From contig JAEESF010000012.1 of NCBI GenBank assembly GCA_016286205.1, forward strand, positions 6,831-70,830: a stretch of 64,000 bases of DNA. The letters are read 5' to 3'. Shown piece after piece: positions 35,797 through 44,626 of this stretch; the stretch's first letter is position 1; each line of letters opens with the position of its first letter. The position numbers were made by a program, and so were the translations under genes. Below the pieces are notes generated by a model that saw nothing but the letters and a program-made list of their open reading frames with translations, searched no databases and was not told the origin of the DNA. Source of the stretch: Colicola sp016286205. Its GTDB lineage: Bacteria; Bacteroidota; Bacteroidia; Bacteroidales; Paludibacteraceae.

Positions 35797-36552
35797 TTAA
35801 ATATGTTCTTCAACACCACGGAAATGCACATTTAACTCATGAAGGTGTTCTAGTAATGTACCGAGAGGTGTACCCTTTGTCATTTCGGCGAAAGCATTCA
35901 CATCTTTCGGGAAGCATTTGCCTCCGTATCCGAATTTACCATCCGGTCCCGGTACATAGGTGTGCGTATCGTTGATGTAACCGGAAAGAAGGATTCCTGT
36001 GTGTACTTTGCGCCAATCTGCGCCCATTTGTTCGCAATATTCACGACAAGCGTTGAAATAAGTTACCTTGTATGCACCGAAAACATTATGCATGTACTTG
36101 GTTAATTCCGCTTCTAACGGAGACATCACAGTGAACTTCTTACCGACGAAGATCTTTGTCAGCAGGTCTTGTGCGCCGGTGAATACCATCGTTTGCTTGT
36201 TAAAATCCTCAATAAAGGTGCGCTCTGTCAGAAACTCCGGCATATAGCAAACCTGATGCCCCGTTTCGCGGGAGAGACGTTCGCTCGTACCAGGAAGAAT
36301 GGTCGTGCGCACGAAAACAGGCACGTCCGGAAGATTTATGATCAATTCTTTCATCAAGGTCAAATCTTGTGTTCCATCTTCCTCTGTAGGGACGTGAATC
36401 TGTAGAAAAGCAATATCAATATTGCTCAGATCATCGTTGTAACCCTTTGGCGGATCGCTAATAAACAACTTACACTCCGGATTGTTGTGCTCAAGCCAAT
36501 TTTTCAAAGCCCCACCTACAAATCCGCATCCAATAATTCCAATGTTAATCAT
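35797..36552 (-). CDS. Short nucleotide-sugar dehydrogenase-like protein (third domain missing)
   Basis: A 251-aa relative of UDP-glucose/GDP-mannose dehydrogenases. It retains the Rossmann start IGIIGCGFVGGAL, the central helix LEAELTKYMHNVFGAYKVTYFN, and the catalytic-cysteine motif FGYGGKCFPKDVNAFAEM. It ends about 150 residues early, without the C-terminal UDP-binding domain of full enzymes. It could be an independent short subfamily, or it may work with the neighbouring Ugd. It is the first gene of the capsule operon, behind the promoter at 36595-36625. Confidence 0.8.
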   Translation of the reverse strand: MINIGIIGCGFVGGALKNWLEHNNPECKLFISDPPKGYNDDLSNIDIAFLQIHVPTEEDGTQDLTLMKELIINLPDVPVFVRTTILPGTSERLSRETGHQVCYMPEFLTERTFIEDFNKQTMVFTGAQDLLTKIFVGKKFTVMSPLEAELTKYMHNVFGAYKVTYFNACREYCEQMGADWRKVHTGILLSGYINDTHTYVPGPDGKFGYGGKCFPKDVNAFAEMTKGTPLGTLLEHLHELNVHFRGVEEHI

Positions 36553-36594
36553 AGTTTGTATGTGTGTTATGTATTTTTATTCAAAAAAAGCCCG

Positions 36595-36625
36595 CAAAGG
36601 TATAACTTTTTTTTTATATATGCAA
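36595..36625 (-). promoter_or_regulatory. Bacteroidetes-type promoter of the capsule operon
   Basis: Minus strand: TTG (36623-36625), 20-bp A/T spacer with a run of nine A, TACCTTTG (36595-36602). It precedes a run of 15 same-strand genes down to aspA. The 236-bp divergent gap 36553-36788 holds only this promoter, the opposing one, and a small CCCC/GGGG hairpin near 36665-36676. Confidence 0.82.
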
Positions 36626-36694
36626 GCGCGCGCAAACAATATTTCAAAAAAAATGCATTTTCTGCCCCTTTAGGGGCGAATTTGCACTTTCTTC

Positions 36695-36725
36695 TTGCGG
36701 CTTTCAACTATTTGTAGTACTTTTG
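36695..36725 (+). promoter_or_regulatory. Bacteroidetes-type promoter of the GT117 operon
   Basis: TTG at 36695-36697, 20-bp spacer, TACTTTTG at 36718-36725. The leader to the ATG at 36789 is about 60 nt. Confidence 0.82.
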
Positions 36726-36788
36726 CAAAGTATTTTGGCATATTGTGTGCCTTTTGCAAAAAAAATAACAATAAAAATCAATAACATA

Positions 36789-39700
36789 ATGAAGCATTTT
36801 AAACTTTGGAATACGCTCTGCGGATGGGTGGTATTTACCATCGCAGCCGTGACGTATCTCCTGACAATTGAACCGACTGCATCCTTTTGGGATTGCGGCG
36901 AGTTCATCTCCAGTGCTTGGAAATTGGATGTAGGCCATCCGCCCGGAGCACCATTCTTCATGTTGATGGGTCATTTCTTTGCTCTTTTTGCATCGGATGC
37001 CAGTCATGTAGCGATGTGCGTAAATGCATTGTCGGCTTTGGCTAGTGCGTTTACTATCTTGTTCCTATTCTGGACGATTACTGCGTTGGCAAAGAAATTG
37101 GTGCAGCCAGATGAACTATGGAAAGGTATAGCACTTCTTGGTGCCGGAGCCGTTGGCGCGTTGGCTTACACATTCAGCGACACATTCTGGTTCTCGGCTG
37201 TAGAAGGCGAAGTATATGCCTCGTCCTCTTTGTTTACAGCCGTAGTGTTCTGGCTCATTCTCAAGTGGGACGAACAGGCTGACGAAGAAGGTTCTGACCG
37301 TTGGCTGATTGCAATCGCTTATTTGATGGGACTGAGTATAGGTGTTCACTTGCTGAACTTGCTGACGATTCCAGCCATCGTATTGGTTTACTATTTCCGT
37401 CGTTACGAGTTCTCGTGGAAAGGCCTAATCTATGCCTTCTTGGCTTCTTGCGCTATTCTGCTCGTGGTTCTTTATGGCATTATTCCGGGTTTCCCGACTG
37501 TGGCGGGATGGTTTGAATTGCTATTTGTTAATGCACTCGGATGTCCGTTCAATACAGGTCTTGCAGTTTATATTGTGCTTGCCGTTGCAGCCCTCGTTTG
37601 GGCCATTATTGAAACCAACAAAGAGGCTTCGAAAACGCGAATGGCGATCGCTGTGACAGCTGCTTTTGCACTCTCCGGAGCAGCGTTCTTGTTCGAGCAA
37701 TGGTGGATTGGTATTCTCCTTTCCGGTGCCTTGTTGGCAATTCTGCTCAGCAAGCGTGATCTGATTCCCGCTCGTTGGTTGAATACAGCAACTCTAATGA
37801 TTGCTGTTATCTTGATTGGTTATAGCAGCTATGCTGCTTTGGTGATTCGCTCGAATGCGGATACGCCGATGGATCAGAACTCGCCGGACAATGTATTCTC
37901 GCTCAAATATTATTTGAATCGTGAGCAATATGGCGATCGTCCGTTGTTCTACGGACAGACTTACAATGCGCCTGTTGAATTGCGCATCGAAGGACAAATG
38001 TGTATCCCTGTGGAAAAACAGGGGCATGCGCAATATGCCCCCGCTCCTAAGGTAGAAGGCGAGAAAGACCATTATGTAATCACGGGGTACAAATCCTCGT
38101 ATGTTTACATGAAGCAGTTCTGTATGCTTTTCCCGCGTATGTATTCGCCACAGGATAGCCATGTTCAGGCATACAAGGAGTGGGCAAATGTCAAAGGCCG
38201 CCGCGTTCGTTATGACTATTGCGGGCAACAGAAGACAGAGTATTGTCCTACGTTTGGAGAGAACTTGCGGTTCTTCTTCCGCTATCAGGTCAATTTCATG
38301 TATTGGCGTTATTTCATGTGGAATTTTGCCGGTCGTCAGAATGACTTGCAATCCTATGGTGATATAACAAAGGGTAACTGGATTTCTGGTATTCCGTTTA
38401 TTGATAATGCAATGCTCGGAGATCAATCGCTTCTGCCAACTGAACTTAAGGAGAATAAAGGACATAATGTCTATTATCTATTACCATTACTCTTAGGAGT
38501 AATTGGTATTGTATGGCAATGTTCCAAACGCAATCAGGAAGGTCAGGCAGTAGGATGGAAGAATTTTACCTTGACATTCTTGCTGTTCTTCCTAACGGGT
38601 CTGGCAATCGTGATGTATCTGAACCAAACACCTTATCAACCGCGTGAACGAGACTATGCGTATGCGGGTTCGTTCTATGCGTTCTGTATCTGGATTGGAT
38701 TGGGTGTGTTGGCATTGATTGATTGGCTGAATAGTGCATTACAATCCAAGGCTGGCAAGACCATCGTGGCTGTGCTGGCTTCGTTGCTTTGCTTAGGTGT
38801 TCCCGCACTAATGGCTCAACAGAACTGGGATGATCACGATCGTTCGAAACGCTATTCGTGCCGCGATTTTGGAGCGAACTACCTAAAATCGTGTGAGACA
38901 CAAGCGATCTTGTTCTCCAATGGCGATAACGATACCTTCCCATTGTGGTACAACCAAGAGGTAGAAGAAGTAGGAACAGATCTGCGTGTCTGCAACCTAT
39001 CGTATCTGCAAACGGATTGGTATATCTCGCAGATGAAACGTCCATACTATGAGTCTGAGGCTCTGCCGATCTCATGGGAATACAAAGATTTCATGCCAGG
39101 CAAGAACGAAATTGCTCGTGTGGATAATCGTTTGGGACAACCTATCTCAGTAGAGAAAGCATTTGCTTTCTTCCGTTCGGATGATCCGCGTACACAAACT
39201 CGTGAAGGAGAGAACTATCTGCCATCTGATCAACTCTATGTGGAGACACCGGATGGTCAGCAGATTTTCTTCCAGAAGAGACGTATGTACACTCGTTCGC
39301 AGATGATGATTATGGAAATGCTGCAACAGAATCAATGGAAACGTCCGATGTATTTCTGTGCAACAGTCGGCAATGACTATTATCTTGGTTTGGAGCCATG
39401 GATGGAACTGACCGGTCTGGCATACCAAATCACTCCAATTCGCAGCCAGAATGGTCAACCGCGTGTCAACGTAGAGAAGATGTACGACAACATGATGCAT
39501 AAGTTTGCCTATGGCAATATGAATCTGCCGGGCATCTACATTGACGAAAACCTGATGCGTATGTGCCGCACACATCGTATGATGTTTGCTGAGTTAGCCG
39601 AAGAACTGATTCGTACGAACCAACGCGATAAAGCGCTCGAAGTATTGGATTTCGCAGAAGAGCAATTACCAGGCTACAATATCCCTTACGACTATACATC

Positions 39701-39962
39701 GGCTACGATGGCATCGATGTACTTTACGTTGGGCGAAAACGAGAAGGGATTGGCAATCATGGATAATGTGGCTAATACCTGTGTAGAGTATCTGCATTTT
39801 GCCCAATCGCTCAATCGTCGTCAACGCGAAGTGATGGAACCGACTTCCGGTCGCGAGGCAGCTATTCTCAGTTTCGTACTGCAGACTTGCGAACGTTACG
39901 GCCAGAATGAGCTAGTAGATAAGTATTATCCTGAATACGCACAATATGTTAACAACCGTTAA
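36789..39962 (+). CDS. GT117 / DUF2723 membrane glycosyltransferase-like protein
   Basis: A 1057-aa protein of the DUF2723 group, placed in glycosyltransferase family 117 and often described as protein O-mannosyltransferase-like. The N-terminal half has about ten membrane helices; the signature LTIEPTASFWDCGEFISSAWKL carries the Asp expected at the active site, and DVGHPPGAPFFMLMGHFFAL follows. After a second membrane block (TLTFLLFFLTGLAIVMYLN, then RERDYAYAGSFY), the last 350 residues are a soluble periplasmic part ending in TPR-like helices. The start at 36789 follows from the promoter. The CobW gene overlaps its end by 17 bp. Confidence 0.88.
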   Translation: MKHFKLWNTLCGWVVFTIAAVTYLLTIEPTASFWDCGEFISSAWKLDVGHPPGAPFFMLMGHFFALFASDASHVAMCVNALSALASAFTILFLFWTITALAKKLVQPDELWKGIALLGAGAVGALAYTFSDTFWFSAVEGEVYASSSLFTAVVFWLILKWDEQADEEGSDRWLIAIAYLMGLSIGVHLLNLLTIPAIVLVYYFRRYEFSWKGLIYAFLASCAILLVVLYGIIPGFPTVAGWFELLFVNALGCPFNTGLAVYIVLAVAALVWAIIETNKEASKTRMAIAVTAAFALSGAAFLFEQWWIGILLSGALLAILLSKRDLIPARWLNTATLMIAVILIGYSSYAALVIRSNADTPMDQNSPDNVFSLKYYLNREQYGDRPLFYGQTYNAPVELRIEGQMCIPVEKQGHAQYAPAPKVEGEKDHYVITGYKSSYVYMKQFCMLFPRMYSPQDSHVQAYKEWANVKGRRVRYDYCGQQKTEYCPTFGENLRFFFRYQVNFMYWRYFMWNFAGRQNDLQSYGDITKGNWISGIPFIDNAMLGDQSLLPTELKENKGHNVYYLLPLLLGVIGIVWQCSKRNQEGQAVGWKNFTLTFLLFFLTGLAIVMYLNQTPYQPRERDYAYAGSFYAFCIWIGLGVLALIDWLNSALQSKAGKTIVAVLASLLCLGVPALMAQQNWDDHDRSKRYSCRDFGANYLKSCETQAILFSNGDNDTFPLWYNQEVEEVGTDLRVCNLSYLQTDWYISQMKRPYYESEALPISWEYKDFMPGKNEIARVDNRLGQPISVEKAFAFFRSDDPRTQTREGENYLPSDQLYVETPDGQQIFFQKRRMYTRSQMMIMEMLQQNQWKRPMYFCATVGNDYYLGLEPWMELTGLAYQITPIRSQNGQPRVNVEKMYDNMMHKFAYGNMNLPGIYIDENLMRMCRTHRMMFAELAEELIRTNQRDKALEVLDFAEEQLPGYNIPYDYTSATMASMYFTLGENEKGLAIMDNVANTCVEYLHFAQSLNRRQREVMEPTSGREAAILSFVLQTCERYGQNELVDKYYPEYAQYVNNR

Positions 39963-41142
39963 TAGAATACCTGTTTTGCTGTTAACCGGTTATCTGGGGA
40001 GCGGCAAAACAACGCTACTGAATCGTATCCTGGCCAATCGGCAAGGAATTCGCTTTGCTGTTATTGTTAACGATATAGGCGAAGTGAATATAGATGCGTC
40101 GCTCATTCAGCAGGGCGGAGTAGTCAGTCAGAAAGATGACTCGCTTATCGCTCTGCAGAATGGCTGCATCTGTTGCTCGCTCAAGATGGATTTGATAGCG
40201 CAGTTACATGAACTGGTTGCACAAAAAGCCTACGACTATATCGTGATTGAGGCCAGTGGTATCTGCGAACCAGGTCCAATAGCACAAACTATCTGCTCAT
40301 ATCCGGAAATGGTTCCGCAGTTTGCACAAGACGGTATCCCTGCTATAGACTGCATTTGTACCGTTGTTGATGCGCTTCGTCTGCGCGATGAGTTTGCCAA
40401 TGGCGATTCTCTGGGCCACGTAACCAAAGAAGAGGATTTGGCAGCACTGGTAACTGAGCAAATTGAGTTCTGCAATATTATCCTTCTGAACAAGGCCGCA
40501 GAGGTGAGCGAAGAAGAACTGAATCATATTAGAGCCATTATTCGCGCAATCCAGCCAAAGGCTGAAATCATAGAGACCAACTACTGTGATGTAGAGTTTG
40601 AGAAGATACTGAATACGGGTCTGTTTGACTTTGACCGCATAGCTACTTCGGCCACATGGATTAGCGAAATAGAAGATGCCAGTCATCATCATGAGCATCA
40701 CCACCATCACGATGACGATGATGATGACGATGACGATGACGATGAACACGAAGAGCACGAACATAATCATGGCGATGAATATGGCATTGAGACCTTTGTC
40801 TATTATGCGCGTCGCCCATTTGATATAGGCTTGTTCGACGAGTTTGTTGCTGCTCATTGGCCGAAGAATATCATTCGTTGCAAGGGTATGTGCTATTTCT
40901 CGGAGGAGTATGACATGTGCTATTTGTTTGAGCAGGCCGGTCGTCAGTTCAATCTGCGCAAAGCGGGCGAATGGTTTGCCACGATGCCAGAAGAAGAACT
41001 GAAGCAACTGATGGCAGAAGATGCACAATTGCGCGCCGATTGGGACGAGCAATATGGAGATCGTATGCAGAAATTGGTCTTCATCGGTCAGCATTTGGAC
41101 AAAGAAGCATTAACGAAAGCATTAGATTTTTGTTTGCAATGA
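39946..41142 (+). CDS. CobW/COG0523 GTPase with His/Asp-rich metal loop
   Basis: A 398-aa G3E-family GTPase, a class that acts as metallochaperone. Walker A is GYLGSGKT (15-22). The conserved metal motif CxCC is C74-I-C76-C77 in NGCICCSLKMD, and LNKAAE stands for the base-specificity motif. Between the G domain and the C-terminal CobW domain (residues about 246-279) lies a run of His, then Asp, then Glu/His that should bind divalent metal. Which metal and which client protein are unknown. It overlaps GT117 upstream by 17 bp and the thioesterase downstream by 4 bp. Confidence 0.88.
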   Translation: MLTTVNRIPVLLLTGYLGSGKTTLLNRILANRQGIRFAVIVNDIGEVNIDASLIQQGGVVSQKDDSLIALQNGCICCSLKMDLIAQLHELVAQKAYDYIVIEASGICEPGPIAQTICSYPEMVPQFAQDGIPAIDCICTVVDALRLRDEFANGDSLGHVTKEEDLAALVTEQIEFCNIILLNKAAEVSEEELNHIRAIIRAIQPKAEIIETNYCDVEFEKILNTGLFDFDRIATSATWISEIEDASHHHEHHHHHDDDDDDDDDDDEHEEHEHNHGDEYGIETFVYYARRPFDIGLFDEFVAAHWPKNIIRCKGMCYFSEEYDMCYLFEQAGRQFNLRKAGEWFATMPEEELKQLMAEDAQLRADWDEQYGDRMQKLVFIGQHLDKEALTKALDFCLQ

Positions 41143-41645
41143 GAAGAATCAACAATCCCTGGACATCGATGCCCGACTACAATTGTTTCGGTTGTTGTCC
41201 GACCAATCCAATAGGAACACAAATGCGATTTTTTGAGGATGGCGATGACATCGTATCCATCTGGCGTCCTACGCAGAACCACCAGTCGTGGATTAACACC
41301 TTGCATGGCGGAATTCAGGCTGTGCTATTGGATGAAGTCTGTGGATGGGTTGTGTTCCATAAACTAAAAACGGCGGGCGTGACTGCCAAAATGGAGATGC
41401 GTTATCACAAACCCGTTTCGACATTGCAAAAATATATCAAACTGCGTGCCTTCCTGAAGGAAATGCGTCGCAACGTGGCTATAGTGCAAGGTGAACTATA
41501 TAGTTCAGACGGGGAATTGCTATGCGAATGTCTCTGTACCTATTTTACTTTCCCGCAAGAGAAAGCCAAAGAAACGATGGGATATGTGGCCAGCACGACC
41601 GATGAGCATGATTACAGCTGGGAAGAAGCTTTGCAAATCATCTAA
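41139..41645 (+). CDS. Hotdog-fold thioesterase (PaaI/4HBT type)
   Basis: A 168-aa single hotdog domain. The central helix and turn are QSWINTLHGGIQAVLLDEVCGW, where HGG and the following Asp/Glu are typical of PaaI-like acyl-CoA thioesterases. A Cys-rich N-terminus reads DYNCFGCCPTNPIG. The start at 41139 is set by the ATGA overlap with the CobW gene; the open frame continues upstream inside that gene. The substrate is unknown. An additional role as housekeeping acyl-CoA hydrolase is the default reading. Confidence 0.82.
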   Translation: MRRINNPWTSMPDYNCFGCCPTNPIGTQMRFFEDGDDIVSIWRPTQNHQSWINTLHGGIQAVLLDEVCGWVVFHKLKTAGVTAKMEMRYHKPVSTLQKYIKLRAFLKEMRRNVAIVQGELYSSDGELLCECLCTYFTFPQEKAKETMGYVASTTDEHDYSWEEALQII

Positions 41646-41680
41646 ATACGGATTTAATACAAACGAAAAATACAAATAGT

Positions 41681-42781
41681 ATGGCAAAAATAGCACTAAT
41701 AACCGGTATTACGGGACAAGATGGTTCTTACCTGGCAGAGTTTCTGCTAGAAAAAGGCTATGAGGTTCATGGTATGATTCGTCGTAGTTCGGTGGATTAT
41801 CGCGAACGTATTGCGCATCTGGAAGGTAAACCTCATTTCCACTTGCATTATGCAGATATGAGTGACTCAATGTCGTTAGTCAAACTAGTAGGAAAAGTTA
41901 TGCCGACAGAGATTTACAATCTGGCAGCGCAGAGTCATGTGCAAGTGTCGTTCGATTCTCCTGAATTTACGGCCGATGTAGATGCCGTAGGCGTTCTGCG
42001 TGTCCTGGAAGCTGTGCGTACTAACCATTTGGAGAACACGTGCCGTATTTATCAGGCATCAACAAGTGAACTATATGGCAAAGTGGAGGAAATACCGCAA
42101 TCGGAAACAACTCCTTTCCACCCGTATAGCCCGTATGGCGTTGCGAAACTATACGGTTATTGGATTGTAAAAGAATATCGCGAGGCATACAACATGTTCT
42201 GCTGTTCGGGTATTCTGTTTAACCATGAGAGCGAGCGTCGCGGCGAGACCTTTGTGACTCGTAAGATCACTCTGGCTGCATCGCGTATAGCGCAAGGCAA
42301 ACAAGATTGTCTATATTTGGGTAACCTGGATTCGCTTCGCGACTGGGGCTATGCCAAAGATTATGTGGAATGTATGTGGCTCATCCTGCAACACACTACT
42401 CCTGAGGATTTCGTGATTGCTACGGGCGTGCAACATTCTGTACGTGAATTTGCTACTTTGGCATTCCTTCATGCGGGTATTGAGCTGCGTTGGGAAGGTA
42501 AAGGACTGGACGAGAAGGGTATTGATACGAAGACAGGAAAAGTGGTTGTGGCTGTTAGCCCAGATTTCTATCGTCCTACGGATGTGGTGAACCTATTGGG
42601 AGATCCGAGCAAAGCTAAGCGAGAGTTAGGCTGGAATCCACAACGCACGAGTTTTGAGCAACTAGTGGAACTGATGGTAAAACACGATATGCAGAAAGTG
42701 ACGAACGAACGCGTAAGTGAATTGTCGCACGAACGTAAAGTGAATCTGGCCGAGTTCCTCGAGAAAGGTATTGACAAGTAA
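41681..42781 (+). CDS. gmd: GDP-mannose 4,6-dehydratase
   Basis: First enzyme of GDP-L-fucose synthesis; it turns GDP-mannose into GDP-4-keto-6-deoxymannose. The 366 aa match the family. Key parts are LITGITGQDGSYLAEFLLEKGY (NADP binding), the catalytic region STSELYGKVEEIPQ, the YxxxK pair in YGVAKLYGY, and NHESERRGETFVTRKI, which is specific for Gmd. The partner fcl follows after a 118-bp gap that holds an 11-bp repeat. The C-terminus has an extra charged tail (residues about 330-366). Confidence 0.95.
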   Translation: MAKIALITGITGQDGSYLAEFLLEKGYEVHGMIRRSSVDYRERIAHLEGKPHFHLHYADMSDSMSLVKLVGKVMPTEIYNLAAQSHVQVSFDSPEFTADVDAVGVLRVLEAVRTNHLENTCRIYQASTSELYGKVEEIPQSETTPFHPYSPYGVAKLYGYWIVKEYREAYNMFCCSGILFNHESERRGETFVTRKITLAASRIAQGKQDCLYLGNLDSLRDWGYAKDYVECMWLILQHTTPEDFVIATGVQHSVREFATLAFLHAGIELRWEGKGLDEKGIDTKTGKVVVAVSPDFYRPTDVVNLLGDPSKAKRELGWNPQRTSFEQLVELMVKHDMQKVTNERVSELSHERKVNLAEFLEKGIDK

Positions 42782-42794
42782 AAACGAATATTGC

Positions 42795-42838
42795 GCTCGT
42801 GATTATCTCGTGATTGTCTCGTGATTGTCTCGGTAGTA
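42795..42838. repeat. 11-bp tandem repeat between gmd and fcl
   Basis: Four units at 42795, 42806, 42817 and 42828: GCTCGTGATTA, TCTCGTGATTG twice, then TCTCGGTAGTA. No vegetative promoter is seen in this gap. The TCTCG core is shared with the array at 51211-51276. Confidence 0.85.
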
Positions 42839-42899
42839 AATCGCGTATATATACGTAGTATATATAAAAATGCAGTTTTTGAACCCATAAAAAAAGACC

Positions 42900-43841
42900 A
42901 TGGAATTAGACTCAAAAATATATGTAGCAGGTCATCGTGGAATGGTTGGTTCGGCCATTGTGCGTGAATTGCAACGCCAGGGTTATACGAACATCATCAC
43001 TCGTACGCATAAGGAACTGGATTTGTGCCGTCAAGAGGCCGTAGAAGCATTTTTTTCCGCCGAAAAACCAGAATATGTATTTTTGGCAGCGGCCAAAGTT
43101 GGAGGCATTGTGGCTAATCAAAATGCACTTGCTGACTTTATGTACGACAACATGATTCTGGAGATGAATGTTATTCACGCTGCGTGGAAAAACGGTTGCA
43201 AGAAATTGGAGTTTTTAGGAAGCAGTTGTATTTATCCTCGTATGGCTCCACAACCGATGAAGGAAAACTGTCTGTTGACCGGAGAATTGGAGAAAACCAA
43301 CGAAGCGTATGCTTTGGCAAAGATAAGCGGACTGAAATATTGCGAGTTTCTGAATAGGCAATACGGCACAGATTATATATCTGTGATGCCTACCAATCTA
43401 TATGGGCCGAACGACAATTATCATCCGGAGCATAGCCATGTGTTGCCCGCGTTGATACGACGTTTTCACGAGGCGAAGGAGAGTGGGGCAGAAAGCGTGA
43501 CCTGTTGGGGAACCGGTTCGCCGCTGCGGGAGTTTCTCTATGTGGACGATTTGGCCAATCTGTGCGTATTTCTGATGAATAACTATTCGGGCAACGAAAC
43601 CGTAAATGCGGGGACGGGTAAGGAGCTGACTATCAAACAGTTGACTGAACTAGTAGCGAAAGTAGTAGGATATAAAGGGCGCATAGAATGGGATACTACT
43701 CGTCCCGATGGCACGCCACGCAAATTGCTAGATGTTAGCAAAGCCACATCGCTCGGATGGACATACAAAACAGAACTAGAAGACGGCATACGCTTAGCCT
43801 ACAAAGATTTTTTGGAGAACCCAATGCGAGCAGAAAGATAA
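42900..43841 (+). CDS. fcl: GDP-L-fucose synthase
   Basis: The bifunctional 3,5-epimerase/4-reductase that completes GDP-L-fucose (313 aa). The NADP motif is VAGHRGMVGSAIVREL. The active site is LGSSCIYPRMAPQPMKE followed by the Tyr/Lys pair in NEAYALAKISGLKYC, and TNLYGPNDNYHPEHSHVLPALIRR is typical of Fcl. It pairs with gmd to give activated fucose for one of the transferases here. The next gene starts on its stop codon (TAATG). Confidence 0.95.
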   Translation: MELDSKIYVAGHRGMVGSAIVRELQRQGYTNIITRTHKELDLCRQEAVEAFFSAEKPEYVFLAAAKVGGIVANQNALADFMYDNMILEMNVIHAAWKNGCKKLEFLGSSCIYPRMAPQPMKENCLLTGELEKTNEAYALAKISGLKYCEFLNRQYGTDYISVMPTNLYGPNDNYHPEHSHVLPALIRRFHEAKESGAESVTCWGTGSPLREFLYVDDLANLCVFLMNNYSGNETVNAGTGKELTIKQLTELVAKVVGYKGRIEWDTTRPDGTPRKLLDVSKATSLGWTYKTELEDGIRLAYKDFLENPMRAER

Positions 43842-44626
43842 TGCGGGACTTTAGTTTGGACATATATCGCGAACTGTTAGAGTCATTCCAACGCAAAGGT
43901 TATGAATTGATTACCTTCGCGGACTATTGTCACGGCCGACGACCGGAGAAATATGTCATTCTGCGCCATGATGTGGATGCTCGTCCGCAAAATAGCCTGA
44001 AGACTGCACAAATAGAGCACTCGATTGGCGCGAAGGCAACCTATTATTTCCGTGTGGGTAAAGAATCGAATCAACCGGAGATAATTCGCGCAATAGTCAA
44101 ATTGGGACATGAGATAGGTTATCACTATGAGGATTTGGCTTTGTGTAAGGGGAAGATAGATGCTGCGTATGACCATTTCCAAACGTGGTTGGAATATTTC
44201 CGCTACTATTATGCAGTGGAAACCATCTGTATGCATGGCGCGCCTACGAGTCGCTACGATGGTCGCAAACTATGGGAGAAATATGATTACAAGGCACTGG
44301 AGATAGTTGGCGAACCATACTTAGACACCGATTTTAGTGATGTGTTCTATCTAACGGATACCGGTCGATGTTGGGACGGATACAAAGTTTCGGTACGTGA
44401 CAAAATACCTGAGTATCAGGATGTTTGGGCGAAACAAGGCTTGACCTTTCATACCACCGAACAACTCCTAGAGGCGTTGGAAAACAATCGCCTACCGCAA
44501 CATATCATGCTGACAACGCATCCACAACGCTGGACTAATCAGATTATGCTCTGGTGGAAGGAACGCGTACTGCAAACAATAAAGAATATAATCAAACGAC
44601 TATGGATACACTTAATTTCGCACTAA
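43841..44626 (+). CDS. Polysaccharide deacetylase-like protein
   Basis: A 261-aa protein that looks like a divergent NodB-type carbohydrate esterase. The metal and base motif is YVILRHDVDARPQNSLKTAQ. AKATYYFRVGKE stands in the usual second strand, LGHEIGYHYEDLALC gives the His ligand region, and MLTTHPQRW the late His. It has no signal peptide, so it probably acts on a nucleotide- or lipid-linked sugar in the cytoplasm. The start is set by TAATG coupling to fcl. Which N-acetyl sugar it would act on is not known. Confidence 0.78.
   Translation: MRDFSLDIYRELLESFQRKGYELITFADYCHGRRPEKYVILRHDVDARPQNSLKTAQIEHSIGAKATYYFRVGKESNQPEIIRAIVKLGHEIGYHYEDLALCKGKIDAAYDHFQTWLEYFRYYYAVETICMHGAPTSRYDGRKLWEKYDYKALEIVGEPYLDTDFSDVFYLTDTGRCWDGYKVSVRDKIPEYQDVWAKQGLTFHTTEQLLEALENNRLPQHIMLTTHPQRWTNQIMLWWKERVLQTIKNIIKRLWIHLISH

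Noticed and set aside
40297..41094. Open frame of 265 codons opposite the CobW gene with hydrophobic stretches
   Set aside because: Its hydrophobic run is the complement of the His/Asp codons; no start signals support it.
40971..41138. N-terminal extension of the hotdog thioesterase into the CobW gene
   Set aside because: The extension is not hotdog-like, and the ATGA overlap at 41139 is the usual start arrangement here.
42839..42899. A promoter for fcl in the repeat-bearing gap
   Set aside because: No TAnnTTTG with a partner 20 bp upstream is found; the TATATA runs are not convincing.
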